Origin: Opitutia bacterium
GTDB taxonomy: Bacteria > Verrucomicrobiota > Verrucomicrobiia > Opitutales > Opitutaceae
DNA length: 64,000 nucleotides
NCBI GenBank assembly: GCA_016217595.1
Contig: JACRHS010000001.1
Coordinates: 62,001 to 126,000 of the forward strand
Direction of reading: 5' to 3'
The translations under genes were made by a program, and so were the position numbers. The notes under the pieces were generated by a model. It saw only the letters and a list, made by a program, of their open reading frames with translations. It ran no database searches and was not told where the DNA came from. Numbering within the stretch: the first letter of the stretch is position 1; each line of letters opens with the position of its first letter. Positions 46,708 to 54,141 of this stretch are shown here, piece after piece.

Positions 46708-47502
46708 CTACGCGCCTGCCGCGCCAGGCGCCAGGCCGCGCTGACTCCGCTGCGCGAAGTCGAGGACCAGTTGAAACTCCGCCGTGCCCGCGTCGCGGTG
46801 CGCGGCCATCTTCTCCAACGCCTGCGAGCGGTTGAGCCCCTCGCGGTAGAGCATCCGGTAAATCTGTTTCACCCGGTCCAGTTGTTCGGGCGTGAAACCG
46901 CGCCGTTCCAGACCGACCTTGTTGAAAGTCCGCACCGTCGCGGGTTCGCCGTCGACGATCAGATAAGGCGGCACGTCCTGCACCACTTTTGCGCAACCGC
47001 CGACCATCGCGTGCGCCCCGACGCGACAGAATTGATGCACGCCGCCATACGCCGCGATGAGCACATGGTCGTCGACCGTCACATGGCCGGCGAGCCCGGC
47101 ATAATTGCTCATGATGACATGATTGCCCACCACGCAATCGTGCGCGATGTGGGTGTAGGCGAGCAGCGTGTTGTCGGAACCGACGGTCGTAAATTCGCCG
47201 TCGTTGGTCGCCGCGTGCACGGTGACGTATTCGCGGAAAACGTTGCGGTCGCCGATGCGCACGCCGGGCGTGCCGCCCTTGTATTTTAGATCCTGCGTCT
47301 TGCCGCCGAGGCACGCGAAGGGGAACAACTCGCACTCGCGACCGAGCACAGTGTTGCCATCGATCGCCGCATGATGATGCAGCCGGCAACCGTCGCCGAC
47401 CACAGCCGCCGCGCCGACATAAGCGAAGGCCCCGATCTCGACATCTGCGCCGAGCTTCGCACCAGACTCGATCACGGCGGAGGGATGAATGCGTGCGGCC
47501 AT
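46708..47502 (-). CDS. lpxA: Acyl-[ACP]-UDP-N-acetylglucosamine O-acyltransferase
   Basis: A 264-residue cytoplasmic enzyme for the first step of lipid A synthesis. A left-handed beta-helix of hexapeptide repeats starts at IHPSAVIESGAKLGADVEIG; the catalytic His is in YAGLAGHVTVDDHVLIAAYG, followed by GVHQFCRVGAHAMVGG. A C-terminal helical domain (about 190-264; GFTPEQLDRVKQIYRMLYRE) completes the protein. It begins 3 bases after the lpxC-fabZ gene, so these two lipid A genes form one unit separate from lpxD at 16.6 kb. Confidence 0.97.
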   Translation of the reverse strand: MAARIHPSAVIESGAKLGADVEIGAFAYVGAAAVVGDGCRLHHHAAIDGNTVLGRECELFPFACLGGKTQDLKYKGGTPGVRIGDRNVFREYVTVHAATNDGEFTTVGSDNTLLAYTHIAHDCVVGNHVIMSNYAGLAGHVTVDDHVLIAAYGGVHQFCRVGAHAMVGGCAKVVQDVPPYLIVDGEPATVRTFNKVGLERRGFTPEQLDRVKQIYRMLYREGLNRSQALEKMAAHRDAGTAEFQLVLDFAQRSQRGLAPGAAGA

Positions 47503-47505
47503 GGC

Positions 47506-48828
47506 TTATTCTTCGCCCTCGGCCACCAGTCCGAACATCACCTCGGCCGACGACACCACCGATCCACCGACGGAGCAGGTGCACTCGGCGGCGGCGAGTT
47601 TGTCGCCGCGCATTTTGGTGATTTTGGCATTCACGATCAGCTGGTCGCCCGGGCGCACCGGTTTGCGGAATTTCACTTTGTCCGCGCTCATGAACAGCGG
47701 CGTCTTGCCGTTGTTGCTCGTGCGCCGGAGCAGGAGAATGCCGGCCGCCTGCGCCATGGTCTCCAGCTGCAACACGCCCGGGAAAACGGGATTGTTCGGA
47801 AAGTGTCCCTGGAAGCACGGCTCGTTGACCGTCACGTTCTTGATCGCCACCAGCTCGTCTTCGCCGACGAACTCCACCACGCGGTCGATCAGCACGAAGG
47901 GATAACGGTGCGGCACCATTTCGAGGATGCGGCGGATATCGAGCGCCGTCTCGGTGGGCAGCACCGACGTCCGTGGCTTCTTTTTCGCGTTCTTCTTTTT
48001 CTCCTCGCCCCGCGCCCAGAGCGCCTTGGTGAGCTCGGCGTTGATCGCGTGGCCCGGCCGCATGGCGATGATGTGGGCCTTCAACGGCATGCCCAGCAGG
48101 CGCACGTCGCCGACGATATCGAGGATCTTGTGCCGCACGAACTCGTCGTTAAACCGCAGCGGCTCCTTGGAGATGATCTTGTCGCCCTTAATGACAACCG
48201 CGCAATCGAGCGAACCGCCCTTGATCTTGCCCAGCTTCACCAGCTCCTCGATGTCCTCGTAAATGGTGAACGTACGCGCCGCGGCGATCTGCGTAATGTA
48301 CGTGTCGGGATCGATGGTCAGCGAGAGATGCTGCGTGTGGATGCCGCGGTCGTCGGATGAGGTGCAGGAGATGCGAAACTCGTCGCACGGCAGGGCAATG
48401 ACCGAGGAATTGCCGCTGGTGACCGACACCGGCGCATCGAGGGTGAAATACTCGCGATCCTGCTCCTGCTCGACGGGCTCGCCCTGGAGGATGAGATTCA
48501 CGAACGGCTTGGCTGAACCGTCCATGATCGGCGGCTCGGAGGCGTTCATCTCGATGAGGACGTTGTCCACGCCGCAACCGTGCAGCGCGCTCAGCACATG
48601 CTCCACGAGATGGATTTTCAGGTGCCCGGAAACCAGCCCGGTGTTGCGCACCAGATCGCCGATCAAGCTGATGTGGGGCTTGATCTCCGGCGAACCGGGC
48701 AAATCCACCCGCTTGAAGACGATGCCATGATCCGCCGGCGCGGGTTTCATGGTCAGCGTCACCAAGTCGCCGGTATGCAAGCCACGGCCACTGATGGCGA
48801 CCTCGCGCGCAAGGGTGCGTTGTTTCAT
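47506..48828 (-). CDS. lpxC/fabZ: Bifunctional UDP-3-O-acyl-N-acetylglucosamine deacetylase / 3-hydroxyacyl-ACP dehydratase
   Basis: A 440-residue fusion of the committed lipid A deacetylase with the fatty-acid dehydratase FabZ. LpxC occupies about residues 1-285: [20 protein letters not shown], the zinc His in [17 protein letters not shown], and the second zinc site with catalytic residues in [21 protein letters not shown] Lys-rich linker ([14 protein letters not shown]) joins FabZ at about 300-440, with active-site His in [14 protein letters not shown] and Glu in [20 protein letters not shown]. The fusion is known from Bacteroidetes and some other phyla including Verrucomicrobia. The ATG at MKQRTLAR was chosen over an upstream TTG. 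Confidence 0.96.
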   Translation of the reverse strand: MKQRTLAREVAISGRGLHTGDLVTLTMKPAPADHGIVFKRVDLPGSPEIKPHISLIGDLVRNTGLVSGHLKIHLVEHVLSALHGCGVDNVLIEMNASEPPIMDGSAKPFVNLILQGEPVEQEQDREYFTLDAPVSVTSGNSSVIALPCDEFRISCTSSDDRGIHTQHLSLTIDPDTYITQIAAARTFTIYEDIEELVKLGKIKGGSLDCAVVIKGDKIISKEPLRFNDEFVRHKILDIVGDVRLLGMPLKAHIIAMRPGHAINAELTKALWARGEEKKKNAKKKPRTSVLPTETALDIRRILEMVPHRYPFVLIDRVVEFVGEDELVAIKNVTVNEPCFQGHFPNNPVFPGVLQLETMAQAAGILLLRRTSNNGKTPLFMSADKVKFRKPVRPGDQLIVNAKITKMRGDKLAAAECTCSVGGSVVSSAEVMFGLVAEGEE

Positions 48829-48992
48829 AATTGTGGCCGGCAATGTCGGCCACGCGCCCCGCGAAGTGCAAGCGCGGAGATAGGTTCCCTATCCTCACTC
48901 GACGAACATTTGTGCCCCCGGCACCACCCGCCTCCCGGCTCCGCCGAAGTCGCGCGACGCCAAAGTTTCGCCACGCCCCGCGGAGGCCCTGC

Positions 48993-49021
48993 TTGACACG
49001 TCTTCCGCCAGCCCCTTACTC
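48993..49021 (+). promoter_or_regulatory. Candidate sigma-70 promoter of efp
   Basis: A consensus TTGACA is followed after 17 bases by TTACTC, a weak -10. Transcription would begin about 30 bases before the efp ATG. The intergenic stretch from the lpxC start (48829) to efp holds no other gene. Confidence 0.45.
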
Positions 49022-49058
49022 CAAACCCCTTTATCAACCTAGAATCCTGTTTCCCGTC

Positions 49059-49616
49059 ATGCCCTCGGCTAACGATATCCGCAAAGGCCAAGTAATTAAG
49101 TTCAATGGCGAGCCCCATCTCGTCATGGAGACGCAGCACCGCACGCCGGGCAACCTGCGCGCTTTCGTGCAGATCAAGATGCGCAACCTCCGCTACGGCA
49201 AGTCGCTCGACCAACGTTTCGCGTCGACCGACTCCATGGAGGTGCTCTCCACCGACCGCCGCACCCTCGAATTCAGCTACGCCGATCGCGACACCTACGC
49301 GTTCATCGACCCGGAAACGTTCGATCAGATTGAGCTCTCCGCCCAGACACTCGGCGAGGTCACGAATTACCTCACGCCCGGCGGCAAAGTCGATGTGCTC
49401 TTCGTCGAGGAGCGCGCACTCTCCGTCGATCTTCCCTCCACCGTCTCGCTCAAGGTTGTCAAGAGCGCCGAGGGCGTGAAGGGCGACACCGCCAGCAACG
49501 TCCAGAAGCCCGCCACACTCGAGACCGGCCTGATCATCCAAGTGCCTCTCTTCGTGAAGGAAGGTGAAATCGTCCGCGTCAGCACAGTCGACGGCACCTA
49601 CCTCGGCCGCGCCTGA
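49059..49616 (+). CDS. efp: Elongation factor P with Asn at the modification site
   Basis: A 185-residue translation factor that relieves stalling at polyproline. All three beta-barrel domains are present: KOW-like N-terminus (ANDIRKGQVIKFNGEPHLVM), OB domain (LEFSYADRDTYAFIDPETFD) and C-terminal domain (TVSLKVVKSAEGVKGDTASN). The tip loop reads HRTPGNLRAF: residue N32 aligns with the Lys34 of E. coli EF-P that is beta-lysylated, and with Arg32 of the rhamnosylated type, so neither standard modification is possible at that position; R28 and R34 flank it. No modification gene (epmA, epmB, earP) is in the window. Confidence 0.95.
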   Translation: MPSANDIRKGQVIKFNGEPHLVMETQHRTPGNLRAFVQIKMRNLRYGKSLDQRFASTDSMEVLSTDRRTLEFSYADRDTYAFIDPETFDQIELSAQTLGEVTNYLTPGGKVDVLFVEERALSVDLPSTVSLKVVKSAEGVKGDTASNVQKPATLETGLIIQVPLFVKEGEIVRVSTVDGTYLGRA

Positions 49617-49651
49617 GTCGTCGCCACCAATTTTCGGACCTCGTGTCCGCC

Positions 49652-49680
49652 AAAACCGCAGCACCCGCTGCGGTTTTTTT
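49652..49680 (+). terminator. Rho-independent terminator of efp
   Basis: An 11-bp stem (aaaaccgcagc / gctgcggtttt) with a 4-base loop and a run of seven T lies 35 bases after the efp stop codon. Confidence 0.93.
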
Positions 49681-49699
49681 GTGCTGTGATGGCTCCGAT

Positions 49700-49780
49700 T
49701 GTAGGGCGGGGTCGCCGAACCCCGCCGCCTTGATATCTCGCGGCTCCAACCCCGGCGGCATTCGGCGATGCCGCCCTACA
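49700..49780. repeat. Paired-hairpin palindromic repeat, family B copy 2
   Basis: An 81-bp element, TGTAGGG to CCCTACA, whose two arms are identical to those of the 5.7-kb copy but in opposite order, so the whole element is inverted relative to it. Each arm is an 8-bp hairpin with loop CGCCGA. The 26-base centre is unlike that of copy 1. It lies between the efp terminator and the end of the oxidoreductase gene. Confidence 0.8.
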
Positions 49781-49796
49781 GCTCGCCCCCCTTCGC

Positions 49797-51248
49797 TTAT
49801 GCCGGCCCGCCGGCGGATTTCTGGAGAATGTGGAAATTCGCCATCGAAATGCCGCTGAGCATCGCGCCGACAATTCCGAGGAAACCCTGATCCGTGCCGC
49901 ACAGGTAAAGATTGCTCAGCGCCGTGCGTCCGTCGCGGATCTTCGTCGGCGCGCCGTAGATCGCGCCCTGCAGATGACCCGTGAAGCGCGTGATTGTGCG
50001 CGGCGTAAACATGTCCGTCGCCACCGTCGCACGGGCGAGTTCCTCGGGTGCTGCCATCGGTGGCATGAACCGCCGCGCGCTGCCCTGAATCGCGTCGTAC
50101 CAGCGAAGCTTGTCGGCGCGGTAAGTTTCTTCCGGGAGATGCGCCCAGCCATCGTAATTGGCGAGACACGTGCAGCGGAAAATTCCCTCGGGCAGCTGCC
50201 GCCCGCCGTCGAAGGCGAAGTTGTTGGGCAGACAGATCACGCCGCTGCGCAAATCGACCTGCTCGGCGGGTCGCTCGTACGCGAAGCGCTCGGAGTCGTT
50301 GAAAAACACGATGGTGTCGTCGCCCCACCCCAGCGCCGCCGGCGCGCGGTCGAGAATCGTGATCGTCTCGACATACGAAAGCCGGCCGGGCGTCACCGCG
50401 GTCGGCAGGAGGCGAGCACCGTCGCCCAGCAACCGCTCCGTCTCCACCGAACCGATGGACGAGATGACATGGTCGGTGGTGATCTCGCCGCCGTCGTCGA
50501 GCACGAGCCGGCTCGCGCGTCCCTGTTCGGCGACGATCTGCCGCACGCCGCATTTCATCCGGCGCTCGCCGCCCGCCTGCCGGTATTTCTCCAGCAACAC
50601 CCGCAGCACCACGCGTACGCCATCGAACGGCCGGGCGAATCCTTCGAGGAAGAGCGCCTTGAACATGATCGCGAACTGCCCGAATTCCATGTCGTGCTCC
50701 TGCGCGCTGCCGTAGTACATCAGCGGAGCGAAGAGCATGGCTTCGAGCAACGGATCGGTCACATACCGCCGCACCTCGCTGCGCGCCGAGACCGGCGTGG
50801 CATCAAGCGCGACATCGTCGCACGCCTTCACCGCTGCGACTAGTCGCCGGAAACCGTCGATCTGCGCGGGAAATTTCGCCGCGACTTCGCTTTCGAGCAC
50901 CGCAAAATCGTTGGTGAAACACAGCGCAGTCTCGCCGCGCGGTCCGAAGGCGATGCGCGACTGCTTTTGTTCGCAGAGCGCAAACTCGTCGCGGTCGATG
51001 CGGAGCTGGCGGAGCAGTTTCCCGAGCGGCGTGCCCTTCACGCCGGGGCGCACGAAATTCGTCATCGCGTGGAGCCCGACATCGAATTTGCGCCCGGCGA
51101 TGCTGTAGAAACCGTTGAGGCCGCCCGGCGCGTTGTGGCGCTCGAAGACGCACACGCGCCGGCCAAAGTGCGCCAGCCGGATGCCGGCGGCGAGGCCGGA
51201 CATGCCGGCGCCGATGATCGCGACGTCGTAATGGCTGCGGGTGTTCAT
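49797..51248 (-). CDS. FAD-dependent oxidoreductase, phytoene desaturase/carotenoid isomerase-like
   Basis: A 483-residue flavoprotein of the CrtI/CrtISO/retinol saturase superfamily. The FAD-binding Rossmann motif is YDVAIIGAGMSGLAAGIRLA, followed by VFERHNAPGGLNGFYSIAG and FDVGLHAMTNFVRPG. The C-terminal FAD motif is FTGHLQGAIYGAPTK to NLYLCGTDQGFLGIVGAMLS. The ATG at MNTRSHYDV was preferred to an earlier start. It is downstream of a ketosynthase and an ACP gene, but a terminator stands between. Relatives desaturate or isomerise polyenes; with an ACP and KAS next to it an acyl chain is a likely substrate class (inference). Confidence 0.88.
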   Translation of the reverse strand: MNTRSHYDVAIIGAGMSGLAAGIRLAHFGRRVCVFERHNAPGGLNGFYSIAGRKFDVGLHAMTNFVRPGVKGTPLGKLLRQLRIDRDEFALCEQKQSRIAFGPRGETALCFTNDFAVLESEVAAKFPAQIDGFRRLVAAVKACDDVALDATPVSARSEVRRYVTDPLLEAMLFAPLMYYGSAQEHDMEFGQFAIMFKALFLEGFARPFDGVRVVLRVLLEKYRQAGGERRMKCGVRQIVAEQGRASRLVLDDGGEITTDHVISSIGSVETERLLGDGARLLPTAVTPGRLSYVETITILDRAPAALGWGDDTIVFFNDSERFAYERPAEQVDLRSGVICLPNNFAFDGGRQLPEGIFRCTCLANYDGWAHLPEETYRADKLRWYDAIQGSARRFMPPMAAPEELARATVATDMFTPRTITRFTGHLQGAIYGAPTKIRDGRTALSNLYLCGTDQGFLGIVGAMLSGISMANFHILQKSAGGPA

Positions 51249-51291
51249 CTCCACGGAGCACCACCGCAAAGAGTCTGGCGGAGCGCAAAAA

Positions 51292-51318
51292 CAAAAAGGC
51301 CGGACACCAGGTCCGGCC
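51292..51318 (-). terminator. Rho-independent terminator after ACP gene
   Basis: On the minus strand an 8-bp stem (ggccggac / gtccggcc) with loop CTGGT-like spacer is followed by TTTTTG. It lies between the ACP stop and the oxidoreductase start. Confidence 0.88.
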
Positions 51319-51350
51319 TCACACAGTCGGTCGCTCAGCGACGCGGGCGA

Positions 51351-51608
51351 TTATTTGCCCTGCGCGGCAAATTTCGGGATCAGGTACTCGGCGCAACTGT
51401 CGAGGTTGGCGAGTTTCATGTAGTCCGCCTCGGGGACTTCGATGCCGTGGCGCTTGCGCAGCTCCATGACGATGTCGAGAAAGTCCATGCTATCGAGCTG
51501 GAGCTGGTCGCGCAGCCGCACATCGGGCTTTACGTTGGAAAGATCTTCGTCGGGAGCGATATCGGAGATGATATCGAGCACCAGCTTGTGGCATTCTGCT
51601 TTGGTCAT
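51351..51608 (-). CDS. Acyl carrier protein
   Basis: An 85-residue acidic four-helix carrier. The phosphopantetheine attachment Ser is S40 in RDQLQLDSMDFLDIVMELRK. This differs from the housekeeping AcpP motif (DSLDTVEL) by having DSMDFLD, as in carriers of specialised pathways. The start at MTKAECHKL was chosen since the upstream extension overlaps the ketosynthase gene. It lies 19 bases after that gene, and the pair probably work together. Confidence 0.93.
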   Translation of the reverse strand: MTKAECHKLVLDIISDIAPDEDLSNVKPDVRLRDQLQLDSMDFLDIVMELRKRHGIEVPEADYMKLANLDSCAEYLIPKFAAQGK

Positions 51609-51627
51609 AGGTGGAAGCGAAACGCAG

Positions 51628-52875
51628 TTAGGCGACAAATCGTTTCACGATCAATGTGGAATTTATACCGAGCATACCGAAAGAATTGTTCAGGATCGTG
51701 TCGAGCCGCTCGATTTTCTTCGGCTGGTTGATGACCAAGCCGGGCAGATCGCACTGCGGGTCGAGTTCGGTGACGTTGATCGTCGGATGCACGGTGAGAT
51801 CGGTGAACGACGGCAGATTGCCCGCCAGCTCCAACGCGCCGGCCGCACCCATGCAGTGGCCGATGTAGCCCTTGGTGTTGTTGATGTAGGTATTGGGGCA
51901 ATCGGCGCCAAACACCGCGCGGATCGACTCGCACTCCTGGATGTCGCCCATCGGCGTCGCCGTGGCGTGCGTGTTGACGAGATGGATGTCGCTCGGCGCA
52001 AGGCCGGCGTGGGCGATGGCCTTGCGGACACACTCGGCCTGCCGCACCGGGTTCGGCAGCACGTAGTCGGTGGCGTCGCTATTGATGCAGTAGCCGGAAA
52101 TCTCGGCGTAAATCTTCGCGCCGCGCGCGAGCGCGTCGTCGAGCCGCTCCAGCGTGTAGAGGCAACCGCCCTCGGAAATCACGATGCCGTTGCGCGATTT
52201 GTCGAAGGGACGCGACGACCGGTTGATGTCGGTCGGGTGACTGCCGAGCGCGTTCTGCGATTTGAAACCCGCAAAGATGCCAAAGGTCTGGATGCTCTCG
52301 CTCACGCCGCCGCAAATCGCGAGGTCGACCTCGCCGAGCCGCAACATCTGCGTCGCGTGGATGAGTCCGACGTTGCCGGCGGCGCACGCCGCGCCGAGCG
52401 TGTAGGCGGGCCCGGTGCTGCCTAGGTGGAGCGAGACTTCGCCCGCCGGGTTGTTGGCCACCGTGCGCGGGTTGTGGTAGTGCGTCCAAAACTTGGTGTC
52501 GTAGTTGTACTTCGAGATGTTGAAAATCTCGTTCTCGGTCTCGACGTTGCCGTGCTCGGTGATGCCGATGAAGACGCCGGTGCGATCCTTGACGAGCGCG
52601 TCCACGGCAATGCCGCTGTCGGCCAGCGCCTCGCGCGCGCAATACACGCCGATCGAGCCGGCCCGCGTGCCCACCCGGACATCCTTTTTCTTCTGATAGC
52701 GCAACGGATCGAAAGAGCACACGCCCGCCGGATAACGGCCCATGTAACGCACATCGATCTCGCTGATCCGCGCCACGCCGGCGAGCAGGTTGGCCCGAAA
52801 TTCGGCCAGGGACTTGCCGTTCGGAGCCGTGAGCCCGAGCCCGGTGATGACGATGCGAGGAAGCGGTGCGCGCAT
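51628..52875 (-). CDS. Beta-ketoacyl-ACP synthase (FabF/KAS II-like), specialised
   Basis: A 415-residue condensing enzyme. The thiolase-fold triad is complete: Cys in YTLGAACAAGNVGLIHA, His in LVNTHATATPMGD, and His in TKGYIGHCMGAAGALE. The N-terminus RIVITGLGLTAPNGKSLAEF is typical. It diverges from FabF in several loops (YMGRYPAGVCSFDPLRYQ; KFWTHYHNPRTVANNPAGEV) and sits with its own ACP, so it is probably not the housekeeping fatty-acid enzyme. It extends chains on ACP with malonyl units by family. galE is transcribed divergently 68 bases away. Confidence 0.92.
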   Translation of the reverse strand: MRAPLPRIVITGLGLTAPNGKSLAEFRANLLAGVARISEIDVRYMGRYPAGVCSFDPLRYQKKKDVRVGTRAGSIGVYCAREALADSGIAVDALVKDRTGVFIGITEHGNVETENEIFNISKYNYDTKFWTHYHNPRTVANNPAGEVSLHLGSTGPAYTLGAACAAGNVGLIHATQMLRLGEVDLAICGGVSESIQTFGIFAGFKSQNALGSHPTDINRSSRPFDKSRNGIVISEGGCLYTLERLDDALARGAKIYAEISGYCINSDATDYVLPNPVRQAECVRKAIAHAGLAPSDIHLVNTHATATPMGDIQECESIRAVFGADCPNTYINNTKGYIGHCMGAAGALELAGNLPSFTDLTVHPTINVTELDPQCDLPGLVINQPKKIERLDTILNNSFGMLGINSTLIVKRFVA

Positions 52876-52943
52876 GGAAAAGCAAAAAGCGCTAGCCAAG
52901 CCGCCGCGGAAAGCAATACAACGCTGGGCGCTTTCGCAAAAAG

Positions 52944-53933
52944 ATGAACGTTCTTGTCGTCGGAGGAGCCGGTTACATCGGCAGTCATTGCATCCGCCAG
53001 CTGGTCGCTGCCGGGCATCGCCCGGTGGTTTTGGACAACCTGGTCTACGGGCACCGCGCGGCCGTCGCTGCCGACATCCCGTTTTATGAGGGCAACCTCG
53101 GTGACCCCGCGACCGTCGGGCGCATCCTGCAACACGAGAAAATCGAACTCGTGATGCACTTCGCTGCCTTCTGTTACGTGGGCGAGTCGGTGACCGCGCC
53201 GATGAAATACTACGAGAACAACCTCGTCGCCACACTGCGCCTGCTCGCCACCATGCAACTGCACGGCGTCTCGAAATTCGTTTTTTCCTCCACGTGCGCC
53301 ACCTTCGGTGTGCCCGACCGTTTGCCGATGACCGAGGATCTGCCGCAACGCCCGATCAATCCCTACGGCCAGACCAAACTCGACGTGGAAAACGTCCTGA
53401 AGGCGCTCGCCACCGCGCACGGCCTCAGCTTTGCGGTCTTCCGTTATTTCAACGCCGCCGGCGCCGCCGAGGATGGCACCATCGGCGAGGATCACGATCC
53501 CGAGACGCATCTGATCCCGCTCGCGATCGACGCCGCGCTCGGCCGCCGGCCGCCCTTGCAAATTTTCGGCACCGATTACCCCACGCCCGACGGCACCTGC
53601 CAGCGCGACTACGTGCATGTCGACGATCTCAGCCGCGCGCACATCGCCATCTTTGACCGCCTCGCCACGCCCGGCGCGCAGTTCTTCTACAACCTCGGCA
53701 CCGGCCGGCCGTTTTCCGTGCGCGAGATCATCGGTGCCGTCGAACGCATCACCGGTCACAAAGTGCCGGTGATCGAAGCGCCGCGCCGCGCGGGCGATCC
53801 GCCCGCGCTCTACGCCGACTCGGCCAAGGCCCGCCGCGACCTCGGCTGGTCTCCGAAATTTGGAGACGCCGAATCGATCATCGCCACCGCGTGGAAGTGG
53901 CACCAAACGCACCCGCGCGGTTTTGCCAGTTAG
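52944..53933 (+). CDS. galE: UDP-glucose 4-epimerase
   Basis: A 329-residue short-chain dehydrogenase-type enzyme interconverting UDP-glucose and UDP-galactose. The NAD loop is VLVVGGAGYIGSHCIRQL; the catalytic Ser/Thr is in VFSSTCATFGVPD and the YxxxK pair in INPYGQTKLDVEN; RYFNAAGAAEDGTIGEDHDP and CQRDYVHVDDLSRAHI are family signatures. It would feed galactose released by the GH36 enzyme into central metabolism or supply UDP-galactose for glycans. It diverges from the ketosynthase gene. Confidence 0.95.
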   Translation: MNVLVVGGAGYIGSHCIRQLVAAGHRPVVLDNLVYGHRAAVAADIPFYEGNLGDPATVGRILQHEKIELVMHFAAFCYVGESVTAPMKYYENNLVATLRLLATMQLHGVSKFVFSSTCATFGVPDRLPMTEDLPQRPINPYGQTKLDVENVLKALATAHGLSFAVFRYFNAAGAAEDGTIGEDHDPETHLIPLAIDAALGRRPPLQIFGTDYPTPDGTCQRDYVHVDDLSRAHIAIFDRLATPGAQFFYNLGTGRPFSVREIIGAVERITGHKVPVIEAPRRAGDPPALYADSAKARRDLGWSPKFGDAESIIATAWKWHQTHPRGFAS

Positions 53934-54023
53934 CAAGGCTGGCAGCGAAGAAGGCCTCGGCTGCGCCCTGAGCGTGGCGTAACTTGCGTCTCCAAATTTC
54001 GATGCGGAGACCGGTCTGTATTT

Positions 54024-54037
54024 GAGTATTACTACTC
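54024..54037. promoter_or_regulatory. Short inverted repeat upstream of secreted-protein gene
   Basis: GAGTA-TTAC-TACTC is a perfect 5-bp inverted repeat about 20 bases before the first CCTAGGG box. It may be a further operator half or chance. Confidence 0.3.
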
Positions 54038-54056
54038 ATATATGCCCAAGTTGACG

Positions 54057-54075
54057 CCTAGGGCATTCCCCCTAG
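54057..54075. promoter_or_regulatory. Palindromic operator-like box 1
   Basis: CCTAGGGCATTCCCCCTAG, a 19-bp imperfect palindrome (CTAGGG..CCCTAG type). A near-identical box starts 31 bases later, the same face of the helix three turns on. Two-site phased dyads like this suit a dimeric activator, for example of the LuxR/NarL type; the protein is unknown. Confidence 0.6.
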
Positions 54076-54087
54076 TTTCCCGCAAGT

Positions 54088-54106
54088 CCTAGGGTTTACC
54101 CCCTAG
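54088..54106. promoter_or_regulatory. Palindromic operator-like box 2
   Basis: CCTAGGGTTTACCCCCTAG, differing from box 1 only in the central bases. It ends 35 bases before the start codon of the secreted-protein gene, where an activator next to RNA polymerase would sit. Confidence 0.6.
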
Positions 54107-54141
54107 ACCCTATTTCAAAAGAAACCCGTACTACAATAAAC

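Noticed and set aside
54132-54137. TACAAT as -10 of the secreted-protein gene
   Set aside because: It lies 5 bases before the start codon, so transcription would begin inside the coding region; the true promoter could not be placed.
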